The translations under genes and the position numbers were made by a program. Under the pieces are notes generated by a model that was not told where the DNA came from, made no database searches, and saw only the letters and a program-made list of their open reading frames with translations. 21,886 nt of DNA, taken from Prevotella sp. GTDB taxonomy: Bacteria > Bacteroidota > Bacteroidia > Bacteroidales > Bacteroidaceae. The DNA is taken from the NCBI GenBank assembly GCA_016283605.1, contig JAEENF010000188.1:1-21886 (forward strand). The letters run 5' to 3'. Positions 1 through 7,544 of this stretch are shown here, in pieces. Every line of letters begins with the position of its first letter. Within the stretch, counting starts at the first letter, position 1.

Positions 1-2
1 GA

Positions 3-40
3 AATGGAGAGGGGACAACTTATTGCCAAACCCCTCCATT
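3..40. repeat. Hairpin at the left edge
   Basis: AATGGAG (3-9) plus GGG (11-13) pairs with CCCTCCATT plus one more C at 31-40, a 10-bp stem with one bulged A. Only a three-base T-run follows on the minus strand, so a terminator role is uncertain. Confidence 0.3.
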
Positions 41-65
41 AAAAGAATGAATGTGGTTAAAAATA

Positions 66-85
66 TAGCATAAAACGGTATGCTA
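66..85 (-). terminator. Intrinsic terminator of the small minus-strand peptide gene
   Basis: A perfect 7-bp stem (TAGCATA at 66-72 with TATGCTA at 79-85) closes a 6-base loop. Read on the minus strand it is followed by TATTTTT, so it should stop leftward transcription. It lies 60 bases beyond the stop codon of the small gene at 146-259. Confidence 0.6.
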
Positions 86-111
86 ACTTAACAACCTAGG
101 CCTGTCCCCTG

Positions 112-140
112 TGATTCGCCTCGCTCCTTAGAGCGAAATC
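112..140. repeat. Imperfect palindrome downstream of the small peptide gene
   Basis: TCGCTC (121-126) pairs with GAGCGA (131-136) around a CTTA loop, and GATT/AATC can pair outside it. There is no T-run beside it, so it is probably an RNA-stabilising hairpin in the 3' part of the minus-strand transcript and not itself a terminator. Confidence 0.35.
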
Positions 141-145
141 GCCCG

Positions 146-259
146 TTAGAACACAATCGGTCCATACCCCATACAACTCGTGGTTGTAATCGCTGTTACG
201 AACGCCGTGAGCGCAGCTACTATCATCTTCACCGCAATCTCAACAACCTTCCTCTTCAT
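146..259 (-). CDS. Small 37-residue hydrophobic peptide, possible lipoprotein (resembles the Bacteroidales 'smalltalk' small-protein type)
   Basis: Reading the minus strand from ATG at 259-257 to TAA at 148-146 gives a 37-residue peptide. It has a basic start (MKRKVVEIAVK), one hydrophobic helix (MIVAALTAFVTAITTT), then SCMGYGPIVF. The layout of charged N-terminus, membrane segment and Ser-Cys suggests a membrane-anchored peptide or a lipoprotein with a relaxed lipobox at Cys28. Very short proteins of this type are widespread in Bacteroides and Prevotella, often near phage-type amidase genes, but I name the family only by resemblance and the role is unknown. An AAGG lies about nine bases before the ATG, and a terminator (66-85) follows. 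The antisense frame at 180-362 on the plus strand is longer but lacks protein-like composition downstream, so I prefer this reading. Confidence 0.55.
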   Translation of the reverse strand: MKRKVVEIAVKMIVAALTAFVTAITTTSCMGYGPIVF

Positions 260-270
260 AGGCAAACCTT

Positions 271-298
271 ATTATGCATTATGCATTATTAATTATGC
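271..298. repeat. Heptamer tandem repeat (ATTATGC x4, one unit diverged)
   Basis: The units ATTATGC, ATTATGC, ATTATTA and ATTATGC follow each other without gaps between 271 and 298. The tract sits between the terminator at 321-352 and the start of the small minus-strand gene, so it may lie in that gene's promoter region. Confidence 0.6.
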
Positions 299-320
299 AC
301 TAAGGACACAGGATAAGAAA

Positions 321-352
321 AGACTCACGGAGACTTCTGCCCCCGTGAGTCT
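321..352. terminator. Bidirectional intrinsic terminator downstream of dcuB
   Basis: A perfect 10-bp stem (AGACTCACGG at 321-330, CCGTGAGTCT at 343-352) has a 12-base loop. A T-run follows on the plus strand (352-356) and AAAA precedes it, which becomes TTTTC on the minus strand. It sits 24 bases past the end of dcuB, whose transcript it should end. Confidence 0.75.
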
Positions 353-375
353 TTTTAAATAGATATATGTCTACC

Positions 376-1818
376 TTAATAGAAAATAGTCGTCAGAAGA
401 TAGGCCACTATCGTGGAGACGATGACGCAGATCAGTCCTGGCATCATGAACGAGTGGTTCAGCAGGTACTTGCCAATGACGGTCGTGCCGGAACGGTCGA
501 AGTTCACCGTGGCGATATCCGAAGGATAGTTAGGGATAAAGAAGTAACCGTAGACCGAAGGCAGCACGCCTAACAGCACGGGACCAGGGATCCCCAGCTT
601 ATAGGCCAATGGCAACATGGCCACGACCACTGCACCCTGAGAGTTGATGAGTACGGAAACGAGGAAGAAGACGAAAGCTATCGACCACGGATATTGGGCA
701 ACGATGCCTTCGAGACCCTCTTGCATCTCGGCCATGTAGTTAGAGAAATAGGTGTCAGCAAGCCATGCGATACCATAGATGGCAACGACGGCCACCATAC
801 CAGACTGCCATACAGGACCGGCTACGGCCTTCTTGGGTTTTGCCTTGCAGAAGATAATCATCAAGGCGGCAGCGGAAATCATCACAATCTGGATGACGAG
901 GTTCATCTTCAGGTCAACCATACCTTTCTCGGTGAAACCTTCGGCTACCACACCAGCCTTTGCCAGAGCAGAGGCAGAGATGGTTACGCCGCTGGCAAGT
1001 GTCAGATCGCCTGCACCCTTGACGGCTTTCACGGTAGAGTAGGAGGGCAGCAGTTCGGGTAGGGCAGCGAACATCACGATGATGGCGAGGGCACCGAGGA
1101 AGATGAACACGGCGTTCTTGGCCGACTGCGGGATCTCCTTATCGAGAGTAGTGGCGCCTGAACCGTAGATGTATTCACGCTGGGCGGGATCGGCAATCTT
1201 CTTCTGGAACTCTGGATCCTTGTCGAGGTCGAGACCGCGATGATAGCTGGCAGCAGCAGCGGCCATCAGACCACACACACATGCAGGGATGGAAACCATC
1301 AGGACGCGGGGAATGGTGATGTCGAAATGGTTGGCATTAGAGATGGTCACGAAGGCTACGACGGCAGCAGCAATCGGCGAACAGGTGATACCCACCTGAG
1401 AGGCAATAGAGGCTACGCCACAAGGACGTTCAGGACGAATGCCTTTCTTTAGCGCAATGTCGCAAATGATTGGCATCAAGGTATATACGACGTGACCTGT
1501 TCCAACCAATACGGTCAGGAAAAACGTACAGAGCGGTGCGAGGAACGTGATGCGGTCAGGATGCTTGCGCAACAACTTCTCAGCAATCTGGATGAGCCAG
1601 TCCATACCGCCGGAAGCCTGCATGATGCCCGCACAGGTGACGGCTGCAATGATGATGTAAATCACATCCGTCGGAGGCGTACCAGGCTGTAAGCCAAAAC
1701 CGAAGACGAGAATAGCCAGTCCGATACCGGAAATGGCTCCTAATGCCAGTGAGCCGTAACGAGAACCCACCCACAATGCTCCTAATACGATGCAGAGCTG
1801 GAGAATCATTAATACCAT
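376..1818 (-). CDS. dcuB: Anaerobic C4-dicarboxylate transporter, DcuB type
   Basis: Inner-membrane carrier for fumarate, succinate, malate and aspartate exchange during anaerobic growth. In succinate-producing Bacteroidales it is a likely succinate exporter. The 480 residues form a chain of hydrophobic segments. The family is DcuA/DcuB, and DcuB is favoured by GTGHVVYT (106-113), IRPERP (127-132), LDLDKDPEFQKKI (196-208), REYIYG (214-219) and FDRSGTT near residue 440. It is longer than E. coli DcuB (446 residues) mainly because of about 38 extra residues at roughly 263-301. The ATG at 1818 is used; a second ATG three codons on is equally possible. It is monocistronic, divergent from ileS, with its own promoter (1856-1886) and a strong terminator downstream. 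The transport family is certain; substrate direction is inferred. Confidence 0.93.
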   Translation of the reverse strand: MVLMILQLCIVLGALWVGSRYGSLALGAISGIGLAILVFGFGLQPGTPPTDVIYIIIAAVTCAGIMQASGGMDWLIQIAEKLLRKHPDRITFLAPLCTFFLTVLVGTGHVVYTLMPIICDIALKKGIRPERPCGVASIASQVGITCSPIAAAVVAFVTISNANHFDITIPRVLMVSIPACVCGLMAAAAASYHRGLDLDKDPEFQKKIADPAQREYIYGSGATTLDKEIPQSAKNAVFIFLGALAIIVMFAALPELLPSYSTVKAVKGAGDLTLASGVTISASALAKAGVVAEGFTEKGMVDLKMNLVIQIVMISAAALMIIFCKAKPKKAVAGPVWQSGMVAVVAIYGIAWLADTYFSNYMAEMQEGLEGIVAQYPWSIAFVFFLVSVLINSQGAVVVAMLPLAYKLGIPGPVLLGVLPSVYGYFFIPNYPSDIATVNFDRSGTTVIGKYLLNHSFMMPGLICVIVSTIVAYLLTTIFY

Positions 1819-1855
1819 AATCTACTGTTTTTAGTTAGTTTATCTATTTCGGCTA

Positions 1856-1886
1856 CAAAGGTAAGTATTTTTTCTGAAACAACGAA
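1856..1886 (-). promoter_or_regulatory. Bacteroidetes-type promoter for dcuB
   Basis: On the minus strand the -7 box TACCTTTG (plus-strand CAAAGGTA, 1856-1863) lies 19 bases from TTCG (1883-1886), a 3-of-4 match to the TTTG -33 box. Transcription would start near 1849, about 30 bases before the dcuB ATG. Confidence 0.6.
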
Positions 1887-1921
1887 CTATTTTTGAAGAA
1901 ATCTTAAATTTATTTATTTCT

Positions 1922-1952
1922 TTTGTCGGCTCGGATATTTTTAGTACCTTTG
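1922..1952 (+). promoter_or_regulatory. Bacteroidetes-type promoter for the ileS operon
   Basis: TTTG (1922-1925), 19 bases, then TACCTTTG (1945-1952) is a full match to the Bacteroidetes consensus. Start of transcription is expected near 1959, leaving a leader of about 44 bases. That is too short for a T-box, so tRNA-sensing control of ileS is not evident. Confidence 0.8.
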
Positions 1953-2002
1953 CACGCTAAATAAGACAAAGTTAATTTTTAAAGGATAAATTAGACGAAA
2001 AA

Positions 2003-5000
2003 ATGGCTAAAAGATTTGCCGAACATAATGGATTGAACCTGACTCAGGTAAATAATGATATCCTGGAGATGTGGCGGGAGAAGAATGTCTTCTGGCGCTC
2101 GGTGGACGAGCGTGAGGGCTGTCCGCAGTTTGTGTTCTTCGAGGGTCCTCCCTCGGCCAACGGTCACCCTGGTATTCACCACGTGCTGGCGCGTACCATC
2201 AAGGATACCTTCAACCGCTATAAGACGATGAAGGGCTTCCAGGTGAAGCGTAAGGCTGGTTGGGATACACACGGACTTCCCGTAGAACTGGGTGTTGAGA
2301 AAGAATTGGGTATCACCAAGGCTGATATCGACAACAAGGCATCGGACAAGTACATCTCGACGGAGGACTACAACAAGAAGTGTCGCGAGAACGTGATGAT
2401 GTTCACCCAGGAGTGGCGCGACCTGACGGAGAAGATGGGATACTTCGTAGATCTCGACAATCCTTATATCACCTACGACAACAAGTATATCGAGACGCTG
2501 TGGTGGCTCTTGCAGCAGTTCTATAAGAAGGGTCTGCTCTATAAGGGCTATACCATCCAGCCGTATTCGCCTGCAGCAGGTACAGGTCTGAGCTCTCACG
2601 AGCTGAACCAGCCCGGTTGTTATCGCGACGTGAAGGATACGACGGTGACGGCACTCTTCAAGGCCGTCAATCCTAAGGACGAGTGGACGAAGTGGGGTAC
2701 CCCTTACTTCGTAGCTTGGACGACAACCCCCTGGACATTGCCTTCGAACACCGCTCTCTGCGTAGGTCCGAAGATTGACTACGTGGCCGTGGAGACCTAT
2801 AACGCCTACAATGGTGAGAAGATCACCATCATCCTGGCTGAGAGCAGACTGAATGCTTACCTCGCACCTGAGGGCAACATCACCGATGGCGATGAGATGC
2901 CTGAATACAATAAGGGCGAGAAGTTCGTACCTTATCGTATCGTAGGCCGTTACACGGGTGAGGAACTCGTAGGTCTGAAGTATCAGCAGCTGATGCCCTG
3001 GGTGAAGCCTTCTGCAAAGCTCGATGCTAACGCTGCCGACTACGTGAAGGCATACGCCGAGGCTCATCCTGAGAAGGTGTTTACGGGTGAGAATGGCAAG
3101 GATCAGTTCGTAGAGATGGAGAGTGAGGCTTTCCGTGTGATCCCTGGTGACTATGTGACGACTGAGGATGGTGCTGGTATCGTGCATATCGCACCTACCT
3201 TCGGTGCCGACGACGCCAAGGTGGCCAAGGATGCCCATATCCCAAGCCTCTTCCTTATAAATAAAAAAGGTGAGACCCGTCCGATGGTTGACCTGCAGGG
3301 TAAGTACTACGTGATGGACGAACTCGATGATAACTTTGTGGCTAAGTGCGTGAACAAGGAGGCCTACGGCCATCATGCAGGCGACTACGTGAAGAACGCC
3401 TATGCCCCAGAGTTCAATAAGGACGGTAAGTATGATGAGCAGGCAGCTGCGAAGGCAGAGGACCTGAATATCGTGATCTGTATGGAGATGAAGCAGGAGG
3501 GTACGGCGCTGAAGATTGAGAAGCACGTACACAACTATCCTCACTGCTGGCGTACAGACAAGCCCGTGCTCTATTATCCGCTCGATAGCTGGTTTATCCG
3601 CTCGACAGCGAAGAAGGACCGTATGTTCGAACTCAATAAGACCATCAACTGGCAACCTGAGTCAACAGGTACTGGCCGCTTCGGCAACTGGTTGGAGAAC
3701 CTGAACGACTGGAACCTCTCGCGTTCCCGTTTCTGGGGCACCCCGCTGCCCATCTGGCGCGACGAGGATGGTAAGGAGATCTGCATTGGCTCTGTAGAGG
3801 AACTCTACAATGAGATCGAGAAGGCTGTTAAGGCTGGATTCATGAAGAGTAACCCGCTGAAGGACAATGGTTTCGTGCCTGGCGACATGTCGAAGGAGAA
3901 CTACGACAAGATCGACCTGCACCGTCCGTATGTGGATAACATCGTACTGGTATCAGAGAGCGGCAAGCCCATGAAGCGCGAGAGTGACCTGATCGACGTT
4001 TGGTTCGACTCTGGTTCGATGCCTTATGCTCAGGTGCACTATCCGTTTGAGAATAAGGACCTGATCGACAAGGGCATCGCCTTCCCCTGTGACTTCATCA
4101 ATGAGGGCGTGGACCAGACCCGTGGTTGGTTCTTCACCCTGCATGCCATCGCTACGATGATCTTCGACTCTGTAGCTTTCAAGAACGTGATCTCATCTGG
4201 TCTCGTGCTCGATGCTAAGGGCAACAAGATGTCGAAGCACGTGGGTAATGTGGTGAATCCCTTCGATATGATCGAGAAGTTCGGTTCTGATGCCGTTCGT
4301 CTGTATATGATGACCAACTCCGAGCCTTGGGACAACCTGAAATTCGACCCCGAGGGTGTCGACGAGGTACGTCGTAAGTTCTTCGGTACCTTATATAATA
4401 CATATAGCTTCTTCGCGCTGTATGCCAATGTGGATGGTTTTGATCCTCAGATGGCACAGGTGGCCTTTGAGAAGCGTCCAGAGATCGACCGTTGGATCCT
4501 CTCTTGCCTGAATACGCTCATCAAGGGTGTGGAGGCAGAGCTCGACGGCTATGATCCCACACGTGCAGGCCGTCTGATTGATGCTTTCGTGAACGACGAC
4601 CTCTCGAACTGGTATGTCCGTCTGAACCGTAAGCGTTTCTGGGGTAAGGAGATGAGCGAGGATAAGCTCTCGGCCTATCAGACACTCTATACCTGTCTGA
4701 TGACGGTTGCCAAGCTGTTGGCTCCGTTTGCTCCGTTCTATGCCGACCAGTTGTATAAGGATCTGGGTGGTGAGCTCGATTCTGTACACCTCGATAAGTT
4801 CCCTGTGGCTGATGAGAGTCAGATTAACAAGGATCTCGAAGCCCGTATGCAGATGGCACAGAAGATTACCTCAATGGTACTCGCCCTGCGTCGTAAGGTG
4901 AACATCAAGGTGCGTCAGCCGCTGCAGGCCATCATGGTTCCTGCCGTCGATGCAGAGCAGAAGAAGCACATCGAGGCTGTGAAGGACCTGATCATGAACG

Positions 5001-5563
5001 AGGTGAACGTGAAGGAACTTCGTTTCGTGGAGGGTGCCGGCGTGCTGGTGAAGAAGGTGAAGTGTAACTTCCGTACGATGGGTAAGAAGTTCGGCAAGCT
5101 CATGAAGAGTGTCGCTGCCGCCATGGATGCCCTGAGTCAGGAACAGATCGCAGAACTGGAGAAGAACGGTACCATCGGCATCAATGTCGAGGGTCAGGAT
5201 CTCACCGTCGAGGCTGTCGATGTGGACATCATCAGCGAGGATATTCCTGGCTGGCTGGTAGCTAACGAAGGCAACCTGACCGTAGCCCTCGAAGTGGAGC
5301 TGACTGACGAGTTGAAGAACGAGGGTATGGCCCGCGAGCTGATCAACCGCATTCAGAACATCCGTAAGGAGAGTGGTTTCGAGATCACTGATCGCATCAA
5401 TGTGGTGATCAGTCCAAATGCAGAAGTAGAAAAGGCCATCGACAGCTTTGCAGACTATATCAAGACGCAGGTTCTGGCTGACGACATCAAGTTGGAAGCT
5501 AATGACGGTCAGGAAGTTGACTTCGATGACTTCAAGTTGAACATCAAAACAATTAAAAAATAA
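2003..5563 (+). CDS. ileS: Isoleucyl-tRNA synthetase, type 2 with swapped GXHH signature
   Basis: Cytoplasmic class I enzyme that charges tRNA-Ile with isoleucine and edits misactivated valine. The protein has 1186 residues. The nucleotide-binding site reads GPPSANG then GIHH at 57-60, where most IleRS have HIGH. The editing domain carries WTTTPWTLPSNT (239-250) and a later GAGIVHIAP segment. The second ATP signature is KMSKH (742-746). The anticodon-binding domain follows, and the C-terminus (about 1010 onward, with NFRTMGKKFGKLMK) is the extended type seen in eukaryote-like and type 2 bacterial enzymes, without a terminal zinc-binding cysteine cluster. ATG at 2003 follows an A-rich leader with AAAGGA further upstream. 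It heads a probable eight-gene operon, and its codon choice suggests high expression. Confidence 0.97.
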   Translation: MAKRFAEHNGLNLTQVNNDILEMWREKNVFWRSVDEREGCPQFVFFEGPPSANGHPGIHHVLARTIKDTFNRYKTMKGFQVKRKAGWDTHGLPVELGVEKELGITKADIDNKASDKYISTEDYNKKCRENVMMFTQEWRDLTEKMGYFVDLDNPYITYDNKYIETLWWLLQQFYKKGLLYKGYTIQPYSPAAGTGLSSHELNQPGCYRDVKDTTVTALFKAVNPKDEWTKWGTPYFVAWTTTPWTLPSNTALCVGPKIDYVAVETYNAYNGEKITIILAESRLNAYLAPEGNITDGDEMPEYNKGEKFVPYRIVGRYTGEELVGLKYQQLMPWVKPSAKLDANAADYVKAYAEAHPEKVFTGENGKDQFVEMESEAFRVIPGDYVTTEDGAGIVHIAPTFGADDAKVAKDAHIPSLFLINKKGETRPMVDLQGKYYVMDELDDNFVAKCVNKEAYGHHAGDYVKNAYAPEFNKDGKYDEQAAAKAEDLNIVICMEMKQEGTALKIEKHVHNYPHCWRTDKPVLYYPLDSWFIRSTAKKDRMFELNKTINWQPESTGTGRFGNWLENLNDWNLSRSRFWGTPLPIWRDEDGKEICIGSVEELYNEIEKAVKAGFMKSNPLKDNGFVPGDMSKENYDKIDLHRPYVDNIVLVSESGKPMKRESDLIDVWFDSGSMPYAQVHYPFENKDLIDKGIAFPCDFINEGVDQTRGWFFTLHAIATMIFDSVAFKNVISSGLVLDAKGNKMSKHVGNVVNPFDMIEKFGSDAVRLYMMTNSEPWDNLKFDPEGVDEVRRKFFGTLYNTYSFFALYANVDGFDPQMAQVAFEKRPEIDRWILSCLNTLIKGVEAELDGYDPTRAGRLIDAFVNDDLSNWYVRLNRKRFWGKEMSEDKLSAYQTLYTCLMTVAKLLAPFAPFYADQLYKDLGGELDSVHLDKFPVADESQINKDLEARMQMAQKITSMVLALRRKVNIKVRQPLQAIMVPAVDAEQKKHIEAVKDLIMNEVNVKELRFVEGAGVLVKKVKCNFRTMGKKFGKLMKSVAAAMDALSQEQIAELEKNGTIGINVEGQDLTVEAVDVDIISEDIPGWLVANEGNLTVALEVELTDELKNEGMARELINRIQNIRKESGFEITDRINVVISPNAEVEKAIDSFADYIKTQVLADDIKLEANDGQEVDFDDFKLNIKTIKK

Positions 5564-5587
5564 CAATTACTAAACATCTCAACACTT

Positions 5588-5971
5588 ATGGCAGAGAAAA
5601 CACGTTATAGTGACGAAGAGCTCGAGGAGTTCCGTCAGATTATAAATGAAAAAATGGCACTGGCAAAACGCGACTATGACCAGATGATGCGCGTGCTGAT
5701 GAATGAAGATTCCAACGACGTCGACGATACGTCGCCTACCTATAAAGCGCTAGAAGAGGGTAGTGCTACACAGTCGAAGGAAGAGTTGATATCTATGGCG
5801 GCCCGCCAGCAGAAGTTCATCCAGGGACTCAAAGCTGCTCTGGTTCGCATTGAGAACAAAACGTACGGTATCGATCGTATCACTGGTGAGCTGATACCTA
5901 AAGAGCGTCTTCGCGCAGTACCTCACGCCACGCTGAGCGTGCAGTCGAAGATGAACCAAAAGAAAGGTTAA
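5588..5971 (+). CDS. TraR/DksA-family protein lacking the zinc-finger cysteines
   Basis: Small cytoplasmic protein of 127 residues related to DksA/TraR, which bind RNA polymerase through the secondary channel and alter initiation with or without ppGpp. The N-terminal half (about 8-40 and 60-90) should form the coiled-coil hairpin, with an acidic tip (DSNDVDDTS, 41-49). The C-terminal part has the family pattern YGIDRITGELIPKERL (93-108) then RAVPHATL, where classical members hold Cys-X2-Cys pairs. No cysteine occurs anywhere in the protein, so it cannot bind zinc through them. It lies 24 bases after ileS and abuts lspA: the TAA at 5969-5971 is followed at once by the lspA start. This ileS-DksA-lspA order suggests a growth-linked operon; the regulatory role is inferred from the family. 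Confidence 0.85.
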   Translation: MAEKTRYSDEELEEFRQIINEKMALAKRDYDQMMRVLMNEDSNDVDDTSPTYKALEEGSATQSKEELISMAARQQKFIQGLKAALVRIENKTYGIDRITGELIPKERLRAVPHATLSVQSKMNQKKG

Positions 5972-6631
5972 GTGAGTCATTCAGAAAAGTATATCAGCAA
6001 CGGAAAGTTGGCGGCAATCATCATTGTCGCCATTCTCCTTATAGACCAAGCCATCAAGATCTGGGTCAAGACCTCGATGTCGCTTCATGAGAGCATCAGG
6101 ATTACCGATTGGTTCTACATCCTGTTTATTGAGAACAAAGGTATGGCTTTCGGCATGGAACTGGGCAGTAAGATTGTCCTGTCGCTCTTCCGTGTTGTCG
6201 CTATCGCGTTCCTTATATATTATATAAGACAGGAAGTGAGGGCAAAGGCGCGTACTGGTTACATCGTCTGTCTGGCCATGATTCTCGCAGGAGCTGCAGG
6301 TAATCTGATCGACTGTATGTTCTATGGGCTGATATTCAATGCATCATCCGATTTCTACGTCTCGTATTTCGTTCCCTTCGGCACGGGATACGCTCCTTTC
6401 CTGATGGGTAAGGTGGTGGATATGTTCTATTTCCCCCTGATTGAGACCGACTGGCCCTCATGGATGCCGTTCGTGGGCGGAGACCATTTCATATTCTTCA
6501 GCCCGATATTCAATTTTGCCGATTCGTCTATCAGTGTGGGTGTCGTCTTGTTGCTCTTATTCTATCGTGAGGAAATCAGTAAGATATCGCTCAAACCCAA
6601 AGCTATAGAGCAGAGTGAAAAAAGTGAGTAG
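5972..6631 (+). CDS. lspA: Lipoprotein signal peptidase II
   Basis: Inner-membrane aspartic protease that removes the signal peptide from diacylglyceryl prolipoproteins. The catalytic aspartates are in GNLIDCMFYG (Asp114) and FNFADSSISVGV (Asp184). Membrane segments lie near 12-31, 68-86, 95-113 and 186-197. At 219 residues it is longer than the roughly 165 of E. coli because of an insertion between the two aspartates (about 120-175, including MGKVVDMFYFP and a tryptophan-rich stretch). This elaboration appears usual for Bacteroidetes LspA. The start is GTG at 5972, directly after the previous stop codon, which implies translational coupling. Its 3' end overlaps the following lipoprotein gene by 17 bases. 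Confidence 0.95.
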   Translation: MSHSEKYISNGKLAAIIIVAILLIDQAIKIWVKTSMSLHESIRITDWFYILFIENKGMAFGMELGSKIVLSLFRVVAIAFLIYYIRQEVRAKARTGYIVCLAMILAGAAGNLIDCMFYGLIFNASSDFYVSYFVPFGTGYAPFLMGKVVDMFYFPLIETDWPSWMPFVGGDHFIFFSPIFNFADSSISVGVVLLLLFYREEISKISLKPKAIEQSEKSE

Positions 6632-7544
6632 ACATATCGTCCTTGTGTTGATGTGCGCAGCGTCGATGACAGCCTGCAAGCCATCAGTACCAAGTCAGTT
6701 CATACAACCTGGCGAAATGGAGGATATTCTATACGACTATTACGTCTCACAAGGTATGGTAGATGTGACTGCCACCAATGACCAAGAAAGGGACTACAAA
6801 CGGGAACTCTATTTTGCCACAGTCTTGAAGAAGTACGGAAAGTCTCAGGCCGATTTCGACTCGTCAATGGTCTATTACTATACACGTGCAGACCGTTTCC
6901 GTAAGATCTATAAGAATGTCCAGGAACGCCTGAGCGAGGATGCGTTGGCATTAGGCGCATCTGAGGGTGAAGTGGAACGTTATATGATGACCCAGAACCT
7001 TACTGGAGATACGGCGAGCGTCTGGGAAGGTGACCGTTTCGTCATGCTCATTCCCAATCAGCCGAACAACAGGGTACAATTCGTACAAAAGGCAGATACG
7101 GCCTATCGCAAGGGCGACAGCTTCATGTTTACGTTCCAGTCTGATTTCCTGTTTCAGAGTGGGGCAAAGGATGCTGTGGCATACCTGGCTGTGAAGTACG
7201 ACAATGACAGCGTCTACTCATCTGCCATTCATTTCTCGATGAATGGTAATAATCAGATCCGTATCAACGCTTGTAATAATAAGGTGAAAGAGATCTCCAG
7301 CTTCTTCTATCTGGGTGACGGATCTGACAAGACGCCCAATCTTAGAGTACTCTTGCTGAGTCGTATCCAACTGATCCGTTTCCATCAGAAGACCACTGAT
7401 AGTAATACGGAAAAGCAGGTAACGCCTGTTAAGGCAGACACCATTACTCCAATCCCTGATTCTCTGCGTCCGAAGCCTCATAGGCTGGGGGAGCGTCCTG
7501 TGTTAATGAAAGATGTTAAACCTATAACTCGAAAAGAATTATGA
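6615..7544 (+). CDS. DUF4296 lipoprotein
   Basis: Probable outer-membrane or periplasmic lipoprotein of unknown function, 309 residues. The signal peptide (1-20) ends in a lipobox with Cys21 (SMTACK). The N-terminal DUF4296 domain (about 25-125) is helical, with PGEMEDILYDYYVSQGM and a YGKSQADFDSSMVYY segment. The middle (140-250) looks like a beta-rich carbohydrate- or ligand-type fold that I do not recognise, and the tail after 255 is proline- and threonine-rich and probably disordered. The start is GTG at 6615 inside the end of lspA, and the stop overlaps the next start by ATGA. Being encoded beside the enzyme that matures it makes a functional link with lipoprotein processing possible, but this is only inference from position. 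Confidence 0.85.
   Translation: MKKVSRHIVLVLMCAASMTACKPSVPSQFIQPGEMEDILYDYYVSQGMVDVTATNDQERDYKRELYFATVLKKYGKSQADFDSSMVYYYTRADRFRKIYKNVQERLSEDALALGASEGEVERYMMTQNLTGDTASVWEGDRFVMLIPNQPNNRVQFVQKADTAYRKGDSFMFTFQSDFLFQSGAKDAVAYLAVKYDNDSVYSSAIHFSMNGNNQIRINACNNKVKEISSFFYLGDGSDKTPNLRVLLLSRIQLIRFHQKTTDSNTEKQVTPVKADTITPIPDSLRPKPHRLGERPVLMKDVKPITRKEL

Noticed and set aside
180..362. Plus-strand 60-codon frame starting with GTG
   Set aside because: It runs through the heptamer repeat and the terminator hairpin, and lies opposite a more protein-like small minus-strand gene with its own terminator.
1953..2002. T-box leader before ileS
   Set aside because: The leader is only about 44 bases, with no specifier hairpin or antiterminator.
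1991..3655. Minus-strand 554-codon frame
   Set aside because: It is the antisense shadow of ileS; its His/Leu/Arg-rich composition is typical of reversed coding sequence, and it has no family motifs.
4871..5566. Minus-strand 231-codon frame
   Set aside because: Also antisense to ileS, rich in His and Leu, with no upstream promoter.
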